From NCBI GenBank assembly GCA_025526995.1, contig JAHLKG010000001.1, positions 868,001 to 932,000 on the forward strand: a DNA stretch of 64,000 bases, read 5' to 3'. The stretch comes from Powellomyces hirtus. Its lineage: Eukaryota; Chytridiomycota; Chytridiomycetes; Spizellomycetales; Powellomycetaceae. The translations under genes and the position numbers were made by a program. The notes beneath the pieces were generated by a model, which was not told where the DNA came from, did no database searches, and saw only the letters and a program-made list of their open reading frames with translations. This document shows positions 25,767 through 37,962 of this stretch, one piece after another. Numbering within the stretch: position 1 is the stretch's first letter; every line of letters begins with the position of its first letter.

Positions 25767-27130
25767 GACAGAGTTAGAGTAGTTAGTTTTCTCGGAAAGA
25801 GCGTACTATTAGAGTCGCAAGAAAATAGCAGGATAGAAGACAAAGGTTGTGGGAAAAAGAAAAGCATCGCGTCTTCACCTCGAGCTACGCACAGAGAGAT
25901 GGTGGCTCTACCATCTCGAGATCAATCTGCCTCACAGTGCTCATGCGTATCATCAACCGGCCTATATTCAAATCTGCACTTATTACCTACTTCAAAACCC
26001 GCCAATGCTGAAGCAGCGCCCCGTGACAGACTTGCCCCTGCCGCCGCACTTAAAAACGCGGCACTTGGGTCGAGCCTTCCTGCCCTCTCCGCCAGGGGGG
26101 CGAAAGCGCCCTTCCCATGGGGCTTTTATCATACACAATAAGTATAATAGCAGAGACATTTGAAATCTGCTGCCGAGCGACACGGGGTACGGCAGGTGAA
26201 CGACAATACGAGAAGGGGTTCGCAGACGGGGCCTGGCTGGCTTGAGTACAGTTTACCTGCACCCGCTGTCTGGCTTCCCTGAACAAAATCCCCCTCTCCT
26301 CGGCCAAATGCACACAAACTCTCACAACTGCGAGTCCGTCGCTTACAGCACAAGCGCACCACGCGACGCGACCTCCCAGAGAACGAACTTCCAAGCTATA
26401 ATATGTCTGCCAGTGCGGCAAGTACGCCGGCGAATATGGGAGATGTCGGACTCTTCCGACTAAAGCATGGTTTTCTAGGGAACAATACGTCCGTCGATAT
26501 TTCAAGTTTCTACGCTATTCATGACCGCGCCCTTGCGCAACTGTTTGCCCGCCTCCGTACCATAGTTTACCCTTCTGCAGAAGTAAGGAACCATGTACTG
26601 TCCAGTTTGCTGACGAGGCCCGAACAAACTGATCGATTTGCAACAGCCCGTCAACCCATCTATTAACATTGCCGTCACACACTCGATCTTGCGTTATCCG
26701 TGCGACGGTTACGTGGACGGTGGGCACGGCATACCTGGAGATTGGTACCACTCCCCTGGAAGCATATAAATTCAAAAAACTCCTCATGAAGATGTTCCGG
26801 CGAGTGCGCAGAGGAAGCAGCGGGAAGGAGAGATATTGCCAACCCTTGTTGGTCGAAGGAAAGGCAGGGAGAGTCAAGCTCGATGGGAAGGCTTTTGGGA
26901 TTGACGCAGGCGTCGAAAGCGGGCTCCAGCTTGTCTACTGCAGACTACACCGTCTCTTCCGACATCGAGTGCATTATTTCGAGAATAGTAACGTGAAGAG
27001 CATCAGCGGGCCGTTCTTAGTTGGTGGAGTGATTTGTCTGGTTAATTCGGTTAACGAACGAGACCTTAACCTGCTAAATAGTTACGCTAACTTTGGTTAG
27101 TTGCCAGTGGGTGCGCTGGAGGGCAAAATG
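25767..27130. other. Stretch without a confident gene
   Basis: Frames at 26403-26666 (MSASAASTPANMGDVG...) and about 26669-27100 (containing AYLEIGTTPLEAYKFKKLL) look protein-like in composition, but I recognise no family and cannot join them with good splice sites. They may be remnants of another lineage-specific gene. Confidence 0.35.
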
Positions 27131-27950
27131 CTAGACGGCCAAGCGTTCAGGAACAAGTAGCAAAGAGCAAAGAGTGTTGTATTGCCAATAGTACTTTATC
27201 TCACGGTAAAGTCTCTCAGAACAGGGGCGAGAGTACCCGGGCTTAGATGCGTAGGTGGCACAGCTTGGTAGGCAATGGTAGCGTGGTCGGAGGGCGAAGA
27301 GGCGCTCGCCTTCGTATGTGATAATTCCATCTTCTCGTATCGAAAACCGCCGATAACGCCCGGGTCGCTCGTGCTCCGGTTCTTTAAGCGTTTCGGTGAT
27401 GTGGTTAGCATAGTCGTCCCCGAGCAGTTCACGTCTCCAATCTCCAAAGTTGACCGTGGTCGGAAATGAATGTTCGCCCGTGTTCATGGATGCTGTAACC
27501 ATTAGTCGTTTTTGGCACTCAATGCAGCGTGGCGCATATATTGGGTTCCGCGAGAGTAGGTCAGCAATGGTGTTAAATCGGCCGGGGAGGTATTGGATGG
27601 AGAATCCAATTCTTGTAAGTCTCAATCCAGCCCGCTTGGCGTTTACTCAAATGTGGCTGCGTTTGGAGATGTTCGAGTAATCGATGATCCTCTTCAGAAG
27701 TCATCGCCCTCGTTCGGACAAGTGTGAACCGCAATCGTACGGAAGGCATGCTGCTCCCCCAACTGTTCCCAGTCGAGAAAACACCCATGCTTTGACACGG
27801 CCACCGTTTCATTTCACTTTTTTTGTTTTGGTGCAGTTCAGTTTCGCCTTGTTTTTGATACCCTACCCGTCGACTTTGTGCTCTCTCCAGGCTTTGGGGT
27901 GTGCTTGTTATCCACGGCTGCTGATTGCGCGCCGGCACGGTTACAGGCCC
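27131..27950 (-). mobile_element. Ty3/Gypsy-type retrotransposon pol remnant (RNase H to integrase zinc region)
   Basis: On the minus strand the RNase H end reads DHRLLEHLQTQPHLSKRQAG. After a one-base frame change it continues GFSIQYLPGRFNTIADLLSR, the typical RNase H to integrase junction of chromovirus-like elements. Downstream, RLYREIKYYW marks a broken integrase zinc-binding region. No reverse transcriptase core, integrase catalytic core or LTR is seen, so this is a truncated relic. Confidence 0.8.
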
Positions 27951-28439
27951 TTTGCGCCGAGTTGAAGAAGGTATGTCATTCTACGGCGAACGAAGCCTTT
28001 AGTCTATGCCGCAACGTGTAACCCCGTCTGTGGCTATATAGCTCACTCGTTCTGGATCTGATTGATTTGGCTCCCTCTTCCAGTTTCCCCGCTTCCTCCT
28101 CGTGTTCGTCCAAGCAACGGCGACCGCTTCACTCTATTCCGGCGTTCGGGAGGTCGCAACGCTCGAGCATAACATTAATTGCCTGCCAGTCAAAACCCCT
28201 TTGGATGCTGCTCGTCATATTGCAAGCATTGTAAGCAAAATCTTTTCACCCGTTCGTAAGAGCCAACGCAGCCAGTCCAGGGTGCGCACGATTCATGGTC
28301 AGAGTTTACCACATTGCTGACGGGATCAACCTATTGTGATTTCCCGTAGGACAGTCATATTACAATCCAAAAGACCAATTGAAATGTAAGAGTGTACAAG
28401 TAATATTGAGCATAAAAGACAAATTATCTTCGTGCACAT
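27951..28439. other. Gene-free stretch
   Basis: Lies between the retrotransposon remnant and the 3' end of the eL43 gene. Only short open frames; nothing recognised. Confidence 0.45.
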
Positions 28440-29273
28440 CTACGCCTCGGTCAACTCGCGAACTGTGGAGACAAGAACTGTCTTAGCGTCTCAAATGATT
28501 TAGCAGAAGAGAACGCAGGAAACTCACGACGACGAACGGTGCTGCGGACGGTGGCGGCGGCAGTAGTACCGAGAGTGTAGGCTCCACCAGCAAGCTGCTT
28601 CCTGCAGGCCTTGCACTTCCAAATGCCGACAGCTTGCCTCTTGACGGAGTCCTGATTGGATTGACAAAAAGGCAACTTTTAGCATCCACAGTATCGTTGA
28701 GCGCCAACAGTATTCGCCTCCTGGCTCCCTCTCCGGTTTAATGTTGCGTGCCCCGGTACACAAATCATATCGGTCGCAGAAGCCCCTCCTCCCTCCACTT
28801 TCGGTTGTCTTCAAATATTAACTCTCCAACTAACCTTGCCGCAGAAGGTGCAAGTGTACTTGGCGTGCTGGGTGATTTCCATCTTCTTCACCTGCTTACG
28901 CAGGGAAGCACCGTAACGGGTACCGTACTTTCCGGTCACTCCAACCTTCTTTGTGCGTTTCTGCAGAGCGTCAAAGAAAAAGAAATGGTTCGTTGATTGA
29001 TCAGTTCCATGTCGAGTTCAAGGGGGGCGTAAAATGCGTCCGTCGTCCGTCCACGGTTCCATGCCATTCCGTCCGCCCATTCCGCCGGCCATTCCGCTGA
29101 GTGAAATTGTCGAATTCAAAAAGGCTTCCCCATGTCCGTCCCGCTCCAAATTGGGGTCATGTCGGTTCGAAATGCTGCCGAGTCTCCGGATATTACGACC
29201 GACGGCACGACGGATGGATGGATGGATGGATCGACGCTATATCTTCAAGCAGCATTTTGGTACTTACGGCCAT
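28440..29273 (-). CDS. RPL43: Large-subunit ribosomal protein eL43 (L37a)
   Basis: Zinc-ribbon protein of the 60S subunit. Four exons: 29273-29268 (only ATGGCC), 28960-28835, 28651-28528 and 28462-28440, giving 92 aa, the usual length. The joined sequence starts [20 protein letters not shown]. The zinc cysteines are CTFCGK and CKAC. The end RRLRELTEA matches the family's RRLKEL... tail. Intron 1 is 307 bp, long for this genome, and carries GGAT-type microsatellites. It is divergent from glutaredoxin, with 285 bp between starts. Confidence 0.97.
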
Positions 29274-29320
29274 TGTGGATGTGGTGGTGGAAGGGAGGGA
29301 ACAACGGATGGATGGATGGG
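29212..29320. repeat. Two (GGAT)n microsatellites in eL43 intron 1 and just upstream
   Basis: Runs of ggat at 29212-29230 and 29306-29320 flank the 6-nt first exon of eL43. The first lies in intron 1, the second upstream of the start codon. Confidence 0.85.
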
Positions 29321-29558
29321 GCAACCGGTATATCAGAACTGGTTATTTGCCGTACAGGTTCGAATTCTGCTGCCATCCGCCCGCCTTGTTAGTCCAGCAG
29401 TCCGCGGCCAGTCTTGCTCACGTGGGAATAGATTCAGTGTAGTGCATAGCACGTGATAGGACATCGTCATCGTGCGCAGCAATCAATTCGGTCGGTGTCG
29501 TTCTCTGCCCGCCTTCTCCGCCCACGGCTATCGTTCTTGTTCTTGCGGTATTCCTGCT

Positions 29559-30197
29559 ATGAGCTTCCTGTTTTCCGCTGCCAAACGTTTATTTGCAACT
29601 CCACTCACCACTACTCAAATCATGGCCGTGAAAGATACCGTCGAGTCTGCCATCAAGGACAACAAGATTGTAAGCGCTTCTGACTCGGGCCGACCTTATG
29701 ATGGCGGAGTTCGTCACCTTTTGCGCGCCTGTTCTGACTGGTTTCTCCGCAACATCCTTAGGTTGTCTTTTCCAAGTCTTACTGCCCATACTGCAAGAAG
29801 GCCAAGGCTCTGCTGAACTCTCTCAATGAGAAATTCGCTGCCTACGAGCTCGATGAAATTGCGGACGGTGCTGCCATGCAGGCGTACCTGAAGGAGAAGA
29901 ACGGGCAGTCCTCGGTTCCCAACATTTACATCAAAGGCACTCACGTCGGTAAGTAGTCGATCGATGTATCACAAATCTGCAACGCATCTCTTTCTCACAT
30001 GGTTGTCACCTTTCTTACGCGAAGGCGGTTGTGATGACCTCCACGCCGCGCACTCTAGCGGCAAGTTGCAGAAGCTGCTCGCGTGAGTTCCTCCAACCCA
30101 GTAGAATGCTATCTTTCCTCCGCGACATTGAAACTCCACCCTTATCCCACCTGATGTGTGATTTGCGTGCTATAGAGCGCCAATGCCGTCTTTGTAG
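29559..30197 (+). CDS. GRX: Dithiol glutaredoxin (CPYC type)
   Basis: Glutathione-dependent disulfide oxidoreductase. Exons 29559-29669, 29762-29948, 30025-30082 and 30176-30197 give 125 aa. The redox site is VVFSKSYCPYCKKAKALL; the cis-Pro block SVPNIYIKGTHVGGCDD and the C-terminal SGKLQKLL complete the fold. The first ATG adds MSFLFSAAKRLFATPLTTTQ, which looks like a mitochondrial targeting peptide. The second in-frame ATG (about 29622, MAVKDTVES) would give the cytosolic form. Yeast GRX2 makes both forms from one gene in this way, so dual targeting is plausible but inferred. Confidence 0.95.
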
Positions 30198-30475
30198 ACC
30201 GTTCATTAGTCACCGAAGCTTCTCGTGGTCTAAAGCGTCATGCTTCACCATACTTTGGTTTCCCGTTCAATAGATAAATATATTACATAGCATTACATGC
30301 TGAAGAACTTGCTGCAAGAACAAAGGTTAAATAGAAAGCCCAATGGACGTCATCAACGGACGAAGAATGGAGGTGGACCCGCTGTTCGACGGGAGGAGGC
30401 CATGGACTTGATGGCTAAAAAGTGGACAAGGCAGGTTAATTGGTAAAGCAGTTGTGCTATCAATCCGAAGCAAGC

Positions 30476-31334
30476 TCAAAATGCAAGCTCGAAATGCATA
30501 CCATCGGTGCGTTTCACTCTCCCACCAAACAAATGCTCCTTTTTGAATTGCAAAGTCGCCGCGTCCGCAGCTGGAGGCTTCTTGACCGCATTTCTGTTCA
30601 CAACGCGGAATCCTCCAACCACGTACTCTCCCTTTTGCTTCTTTCTTCGTTTCCCCGAAGGTCCTTCATCATCGTCAGCGTTTGACATCCGCGTGTGCTT
30701 CCCGCTCGCTGCTTCTTCCTCTTCCGCTGCCTGCTCGTCCAGCTCCTCCGCCGCTTGCAGCAGTTCTTCCGGCAGTCTTTGTACACGCGAAGCGAGCTTT
30801 TGCTTCTTCTCCGTTTGTTGAGCTGCGAGCCGCTCTGATTGCTGCCGCCGCTTTTGACGAGCTAAGGTCTTTTCTCTGAAAAAGAGGTGAAGACAGTCAG
30901 TATCGGTGCAGATTATGTTGAAGACATGCGCGGGTCGTGCCGTACTTTATTTCCTTCTCGCGAGCGACTTGTGCCGCAAGCAGAGCTTCTTCTCGCGCGG
31001 TTGCCGCTGATACCGCCTCTTCCCCTTCACTCACAGCATCCTGCTCGTCATCGTCGTCGGACGAATACACGATTTCATCAGAGTCGTAATCAGCTGGTTT
31101 GGCTGCTTTCGCCTCTTCCACAACGGGTTCTTCTTCATTCGTAGGGTCACTTTCTTTCTCCTCCTCTGGCATAGTGTCAGCCTCCTGCATTTCGAGTGCC
31201 TCCTCCTCCACAGCCTCGACCTGCTTTACTTCGGGTTCGCTCTCGTGATTTGCCGCGGCCTTCGCTCGGGCTGCTGATTTGATGACCCGTTCGGGTAGCT
31301 TTGACGGTTGTCCTGACGGTTGTCTTCTGGCCAT
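30476..31334 (-). CDS. UTP16: Acidic/basic nucleolar protein, probable Utp16 (Bud21) family
   Basis: Exons 31334-30946 and 30875-30476 give 262 aa. The N-terminal half is an acidic, disordered tract (YDSDEIVYSSDDDDEQ). The centre is a basic coiled coil (EKTLARQKRRQQSERLAAQQ). The C-terminal half carries RLPEELLQAAEELDEQ, then a KRRKKQKGE nuclear signal and a terminal FKKEHLFGGRVKRTDG block. This order and the RLPEELL motif match the U3-associated Utp16 family of the small-subunit processome. The assignment is from recalled motifs. It is divergent from CFAP61, with 290 bp between starts. Confidence 0.55.
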
Positions 31335-31624
31335 TGCAATGCTCTTGGAGGTTGACAGGTCTACGCTATCGACAAACTGTCACCGAGGCATTGGCCAAAA
31401 AGATTTCCGTACCGGCGTTTTGGTTGGAGTCACGTGCGCGTACTTGCTGAGTCAGAGACTGTAAGCCGGTCACTCCGATCACTTCCAAAAAGAATTCATA
31501 GAAGCATTGACAGTTTTTAGAATTGACTCAACTGACAGCGAGCTATCCAGCATAGATTCATTCTCAAAGACGTACACCCGGGAGAGATACCGAGCTTTTG
31601 TTTTGCGGAAAAGTACATTCGACA

Positions 31625-34600
31625 ATGTCTTTTCGTCTTCGCCGAGCAGAAGCCCGGGACAGCCCCGCAATCCTGCGCTTGATTCACTCCACTCCAGGAG
31701 ACGAAGGGGAAAAAACGCTACATAAGAGATTTGGAAACCATGTTGACATTGCAGACATAATGTACGTCACAATATGATTGGTACTCTTTGCAAAGCTTTG
31801 CTCGTAACCTCCTTGCAAACATCCGTAGCGATGGGTCACCCTTCAGCCTGGTGGCAACCGATGCCAGCAACAGTGAAGAAGAAAACATAGTGGGATTCTT
31901 TGCTCTCGGAAATAGCCCACCTGACTACATCGATGACGAAGGAGCGCTCGCTGGGGGATCGGGTTCCGCTGGTGCCACAGGACGGCTAGCGGATTGGACT
32001 ACTTGGATGCAGCGCAGCTACGACATCGGTGATGACTTGAAGGTGAATGGACAGCTAGCTGTGGGCCCATAGCTCTAGCTATGCACTAAATACCTATCCG
32101 AGCGCCTAGGTTTACAACACCAAGTTTCTTCGATTCCTGGTCGTGCATCCCACGCACGCAACTGGCTTCCTCCAGGAAGTGCTTGCATGTGCACTTACCC
32201 AACTTCCACACATACGCAATGTAGCCTACTTCCTTCCCAAAAGCACTATCTTGTTTGCGCCGCTGAACACCAACCGCGCAGATACTGGAGCGGCCCCGGC
32301 TAGCAACACGCCACAGTCGGCCAGCACCACGCACAGCAAAGTTCGCCGATACTTTGCCGACGTTCCAATGGTCTCGCCGGACCAGCCATTTCGATTGCTT
32401 GTTTGCCGGAGGAAACATGTGCTGCCTATTATGCGGGTTCGCCCCGCGCGCGTCGAAGATGCGGATGACTTGGCGCCAATGTTCAGGGAGCAGAATGTAT
32501 GTTGGCAGTGTCCACGTTACTTGTTCTCAACCGAACTCTTGGCTCGACGACATGTGACGCCTGATACGAATCGCTTTGTAGCTTATTGGAGAGTCTCAGA
32601 AGCCAGACTTCTATCTCGCTGCTCTTTTGGAAGACCAGTCCGACAACATGAAAACACTGGTGGCAGAGGTACGTAAGCGGGGAGAGCTGATTCAATGAGC
32701 CTTCCCGAGACCTTGCTGATAGGTATCTGTTGACATTTTTAGGCAAATGGGGAAGTGATCGGATTCATGAGCATAAACAAGGAGATCCAGCAGGCAGCCT
32801 TGATTGAGACTTTCCACCTGGACGCATTTGACAACTTGGTGAAAGGTATATAGCCATACGGACACAGTGAAAAACAACTCGGACATGGCAACGAGTACTG
32901 AGGCTTGTGAATTTCTTGTTGCTGTCGTCGGCAGAGCCGCGAAAGAAGGAGAAGCGCGTTGTGGTGGACGTGCGAGATCCAACGCCCCCACCACCACCGA
33001 CGCCACCGGTAAATCCGGACGAGGAGCGGCTAGATGTGAATGACGAATCACCGGAACATGGGAGACTCTCAATCGCTTCGGCCGGGCCCTCTACGCGACC
33101 ATCCTCGGGAGGCTCCGCAGCTCTGTCTGGCGAAAGTGTTCCCTCAATACATGAGCAAGCACCGGACGTGGATATCTCAGCAACTCCAGCAACGTCTCCG
33201 CCGCGGTCAGCGCCACATGTACAACATGTACTCCAAGACCGCCGACCGAATGCGTTTTGCATTAGTCTGTTCTCGATCGCGCCAGCATATGCTACACAGG
33301 CTCATGAACTTGTGAAGGCCGCTTTTGCGACTTTTGAAGAGCGCGACTTTTGCGTTGTCACCACCGATGCTGCCGTTCCGGAATCGCCTCTGGTCAAGAG
33401 CTTTGTCGCGGTTCCGGCGCGGAGAGGGATGTCGGATAAGTGAGTGCACATTATAAGCAGCAACACCAGTGGAATCCACACAAAGGTGATCCCTGACATA
33501 TCCCCTCTGTCCTATCGCAATATCAGAAACTGCCTGTATGTAGCGAACAGGTTTAGCGTTCTGGATACGCCCGCAGTAGCTGTTGCGCGCGCCGTCGAGG
33601 AAGATCTAGAGGCAGTGGACTGCTTCGTGGACGAACTGCAAGGGCAGGATGACCTGCGTGCGGCTTTCAAGGCCGCGACCCAAAACCGTACGTGGCGCAG
33701 TCAACTTCTCGATGATTCATCCTGTATCTGCTCACTCCATGTAATACTTTTGCAGAGCTCGGCACCGTCCCCCGCTGTTTTACCGTGCGTACGATCCCAC
33801 CACCACCCGGTGCCGGAGGAGAGGTGATTCCAGGCCAGGTAGTTGGAGTGGTGGTAACGCGCGGCATCAACAACCCAGTGGAGCGCAAGCAATGGACGGA
33901 TCAGTTTGACATCGCGCAGTACACGTCTTCCGCGTTTGCGCTCGTTCTCGCCGTCTTGATAAATCCGCTCTTTGCGAATCACTCGCGATGGGTCCTTGAG
34001 GTGAGGATTCCCGGCCCCGTTTGAGAAGGTCTCATTTGTCTCGGGGTCCACGTGCAGTCGCACTCATGTGTTTGTCCATATCAGGAAGTGATGCGTCAAA
34101 CAGGCGTGCATGCCTTGATCCACGCCGTGCCGCACGATCTTGAGAGCGATGGTCCCGTCCTAGCCACCGATGCGGCCACACGGGCAGTGGCGCAACGGGA
34201 GTTTGTGCCGATACGACCGCGACGGGAGTAGGTTGCTCCAACATGTATCCGCCACAGATAGAAATCGAAATATCTGGGCTTATCGCGCTTTCTCATACAG
34301 GATAGTATTCCCGAATAACATGCGCGATGGTCAGGAAGTTCCCGGCCCTCTCCCGTGTTCCTTGCGGATCCTGACAGCGCCCCTGCTGTACGAGCGAAAG
34401 GTAGGCAAAAGGGATGTTGCAAAAGAATCCGCCGCCGGCGCAAACTGAGTGCGAAAGCGCTGGCTGCTCAAAGACTGTGGGTAGACTCTGACATTTGATT
34501 GTACTAGACCGTCGTGAACACACGAATTGTCGTTGTCGGTGCCTCTGATTGCGGCTTAGGCTTCCTTGAAAAGCTTGCCTATGTACGTACGCCTTTTGTC

Positions 34601-37297
34601 CCTTTTGTCTGTGCCCGAGTGAAATCGCTAACACCTGTTTCTCTTGTGTGCTGCATCACCAGAACCCGCGTCTGACGTTCACCAACCTGACGCTGATCAG
34701 TACGGACGGTTTGGCGTCAACGTACCGTGAGACCGGGCCGTACGTTGGACATCGCTGTTTTGGCACCGTCGAGTGAGTTTGTGAGTGCTAGACATACTTG
34801 AGTGGACGACATCCTAATGAAATTTGCGCTCGTCTCTTCGCTTCTGTCGTCCAGGTTGATGCAGCTGGGCCTCCAGGATCACGTTCGTATTGTGCGGGGA
34901 ACGGTCGAGGAAGTTGACCGGATGGCCAAGCGATGCCAATTGGAAGACGGATCAGTAATCAAGTAAGTGAATTTCCACCAGGCGTTTTTCGCCCAATTCC
35001 GCTCACGTTCGTTGACACGTCCTGCTGGCAGTTACGATTATGTGCTGTTAACACCTGGGATGCAGTTCAACTGCACAAGTATGGGAGTCGGCGCGGCCGG
35101 CACTCACGGCGTGTATCCACTAAACCCGGGAGAGGAGGAGGCGGCGCTGGGCGTTGCTTGTGCACGTGGACCTACGGAAGCCGGACTCGTCATGTGGGGA
35201 GGCACAGCATCTGTTCTGATTGTTTTCTCAAATCCGTACACTCATGCTGCATGGTTGGCGTTTCTTGATTTAGCTACGGGCGCGATCTCCAGGCATTCTC
35301 AGGCGTGAATAGTAAGTTTATCCGTTAAATCTGGGGGAGTCGGCAAGAATGAGTATAGAGGACAATAATTGATGTACCTGGTCGTAGTTCTCTTGAGCAA
35401 AGGAATCGAGGGCAAACGGATCACACTCGTCGTGCCACCGCCTCGGCTTCCTGCCACATGCTTTGACAATAATGTGATAGATCGCAAGGTATGAGCGCGA
35501 ATGGCGACACTCATCTGTCTACGCGAGTAGATATTCAATTGTCTGTGACTCTTCGTTTTGCTTGCAAACTGTTATGCATCTGCATAGGTTCGCGAGGTGA
35601 TGCGCGCGCTCGGTGTTACTGTGCTCGACGGCTACGTGCTGGATCGAATTGAGAATGAGTTTGGTGCCGTGACGGGAGTGGTGCTGCACGTAAGCTACAA
35701 TGCGGAAGTGTGAAACTCGCTCATCCCATATCTCTAACGTCACGAATACGCCAACCGCGAACAGCACCGTGCGCAAAATAAACGCAAGTCCATTCGCCCA
35801 GTTTGTGCGGTCATATATGCTGATGACCGGAGTGTAGCCCCAGGCACATTCCGCGTGATCAATGATAGCTGTCTCGTGTTTGATGGGCGGCTTGTCGTTG
35901 ACAAGTTCTTCTGTACCCCGGATCCGTCTGTGTGAGTTTACGTTCCCTGCTCTACATATACCGGACAGCGGACGATTTTTAAACACTTGCACGAGGAAGA
36001 TCTAGACAAGCCTCTCATCGATAACATCTCTATTCAGGTTCGCCGCAGGCACTGTGACAAAATACTCGAGTCGGTACCAGACCACGTGGGAGCACGGGCT
36101 CAGTGATTCGCGAGAAGTGGGTGCCAAGGTTCGTTCGTTTACTCTCCATCATATTTCTCACACGCCCGTCAAATATAACCATCCCAACAAAGCTGACCGG
36201 CCTCGTACTTCTTTCCACCTTTTGCGCGCCAGTTCGCAAGCATGTTTCTGTCACGATTCGACCCGACATCTCCAGATTCACCTTCCACGAACGAGGAGAA
36301 GGAGGAGGACACCAATACCGACCCACGGGAGAACGGCAATCCACCCCCGCTGCGTTTCAAGGATGCCAAAAAGACTGTCGCCGTACTACCGGGTGATCTG
36401 CAATACTTTCACTTTGATCGTCCGCGGCTGCTCTCCCATACACTTGAGTTCCGCGCCGCACAGCCGGACTATGTACGCACATGACTGCCGCTTTAGCTTA
36501 TCATACGCGTGCGCTTTAGTCTCACTCTCACTTGCTTGTACTTTGGCAGGGCCGCGATCTAGTACTGGACTCGCTTGAAGCCACCAGCGAAGAAGGTTCG
36601 GGCGGGGCGCGGGGCAGCTACTTTCGGATTCATGTTGCGCCAATGGGTCATATTGAGTCCATAACGTATTTGGGCCGCCGGCGGATCCCCCTGGGAAACA
36701 TCCTATGCTTGTACGGCATGCACGAGAAATACGTCAACAACGTGGTCGCGCGCTTTGACGAGGGCATCATTGAGGATTTCGTAACGTACGTATGACGTTT
36801 TCCAATCACCTCCCACTCACCAACCACCCTGTCTTTGTTTGTATCTTGGACTTACCATTGCTTTTGATCATTGCCGGAAAACAGGTTCTTTGCTCAAGAC
36901 TGGGCTTTGCCGCTGTACTTCGACCGTTTTGGCGAGTTCACCAAAGATATAGACGAGGAGCTGCACGCTCTAAGAGACAAGGAAGAGCCCGAGCCCACCG
37001 ACGCAGACGGTAACGGTGGAGGCGGCACCATCGCTGAGGTGCTGGATACGTTGGCAGAGCAGTTGGACACAGGCGTACAGGTAAGAGCTCCCGCGGAGCC
37101 GCGTCACAAGATTTTTCAAAACGGGGAACGTCTCGAGTGTAGGCTGATTATTGCTTCTTGTTTACCACACACAGATGAGCGAGGAAGAGCAACGCAGCGT
37201 TTACAAGGCTTTCGACTGTGCCACGGGGCGGAAGGTGCTTGACGGCAAGGTTTTCGAGTACCTGCTGGAATGCGAGGTGTATCGCTCGTTTCCGTGA
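31625..37297 (+). CDS. CFAP61: Cilia- and flagella-associated protein 61 (radial spoke/CSC component)
   Basis: Axonemal protein of the calmodulin- and spoke-associated complex, needed for radial spoke assembly and motility. I model 23 exons, all in phase, giving 1,301 aa (human about 1,237). Exon starts: 31625, 31796, 32110, 32582, 32743, 32935, 33527, 33756, 34085, 34301, 34508, 34663, 34855, 35032, 35274 (38 nt), 35388, 35588, 35765, 36038, 36233, 36550, 36885, 37175. The N-terminus has acetyltransferase-like blocks (MRVRPARVEDADDLAPMF, NGEVIGFMSINKEI), then a P/S-rich insert and FCISLFSIAPAY. The second half is a Rossmann FAD/NAD-like domain: TRIVVVGASDCGLGFLEKL, YDYVLLTPGMQF, GIEGKRITLVVPPP, CLVFDGRLVVDKFFCTPDPS, and FFAQDWALPLYFDRF near the end. 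A few small-exon borders (35236-35387, 35690-35764) are less sure. Confidence 0.9.
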
Positions 37298-37962
37298 AGA
37301 CCCGGGGACAAACGCGGGGCTATATCTCTGTCATCAACATACAACTGAAGACGAAGACTGGTCTTTCGCGTAGCAAAGAGTAGCCCTCTGTAGCTCACGG
37401 AGCTGGGAAACCTCAGCAGAGACGACCTCAATTGTTTCAATTAATGACTGCGCTCATAACTTTTATAGATACTCTAAGTAAGTTCATTGTTACAATGTTG
37501 TGAAAGCTTGCACCCAAGGAAACTTCCCAAAAAAAAAATATATATATATAAAATACGCTGCACAACTCACAATGCAATCTTCCTATTTGCAACTATTCGT
37601 CATATCTCAGAATGACTAGTTTTATCGCGTATCGCTGGTTTCTGTATCTTCTGCATACAAAGAAAATGAGCATTTCCTCGTCACGGTCACCGTAAACGCA
37701 CGCGCCCGTCGCACCGGCGGATAAGCCTGCCAAGTTAAAGTTGAATTTCAAACTCAAACTCGAGAGTAGGCCACCGAGAGCCATATAAAACTGAGCCTCG
37801 CGATCTCTTCGCAATACTCTCTGTCCTTTGTGCCGATACACCCAGACGTAGCTTATCAGATCTGTAAATAGCCACGATCGCAATTCCACTAGCATTTCAG
37901 AACGTATCCGATAGTTTTCCGACCACCTTGTCATCCCTCGGCGACACACTTTGCATATACGA
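37298..37962. other. Intergenic region
   Basis: Contains an A9 run followed by (TA)n at about 37530-37555, probably past the CFAP61 3' end, and the promoter of the phosphatase. No gene is seen. Confidence 0.5.

Noticed and set aside
29340..29375. B-box-like ggttcgaattc sequence suggesting another tRNA
   Set aside because: No matching A box, acceptor stem or anticodon arm can be formed around it.
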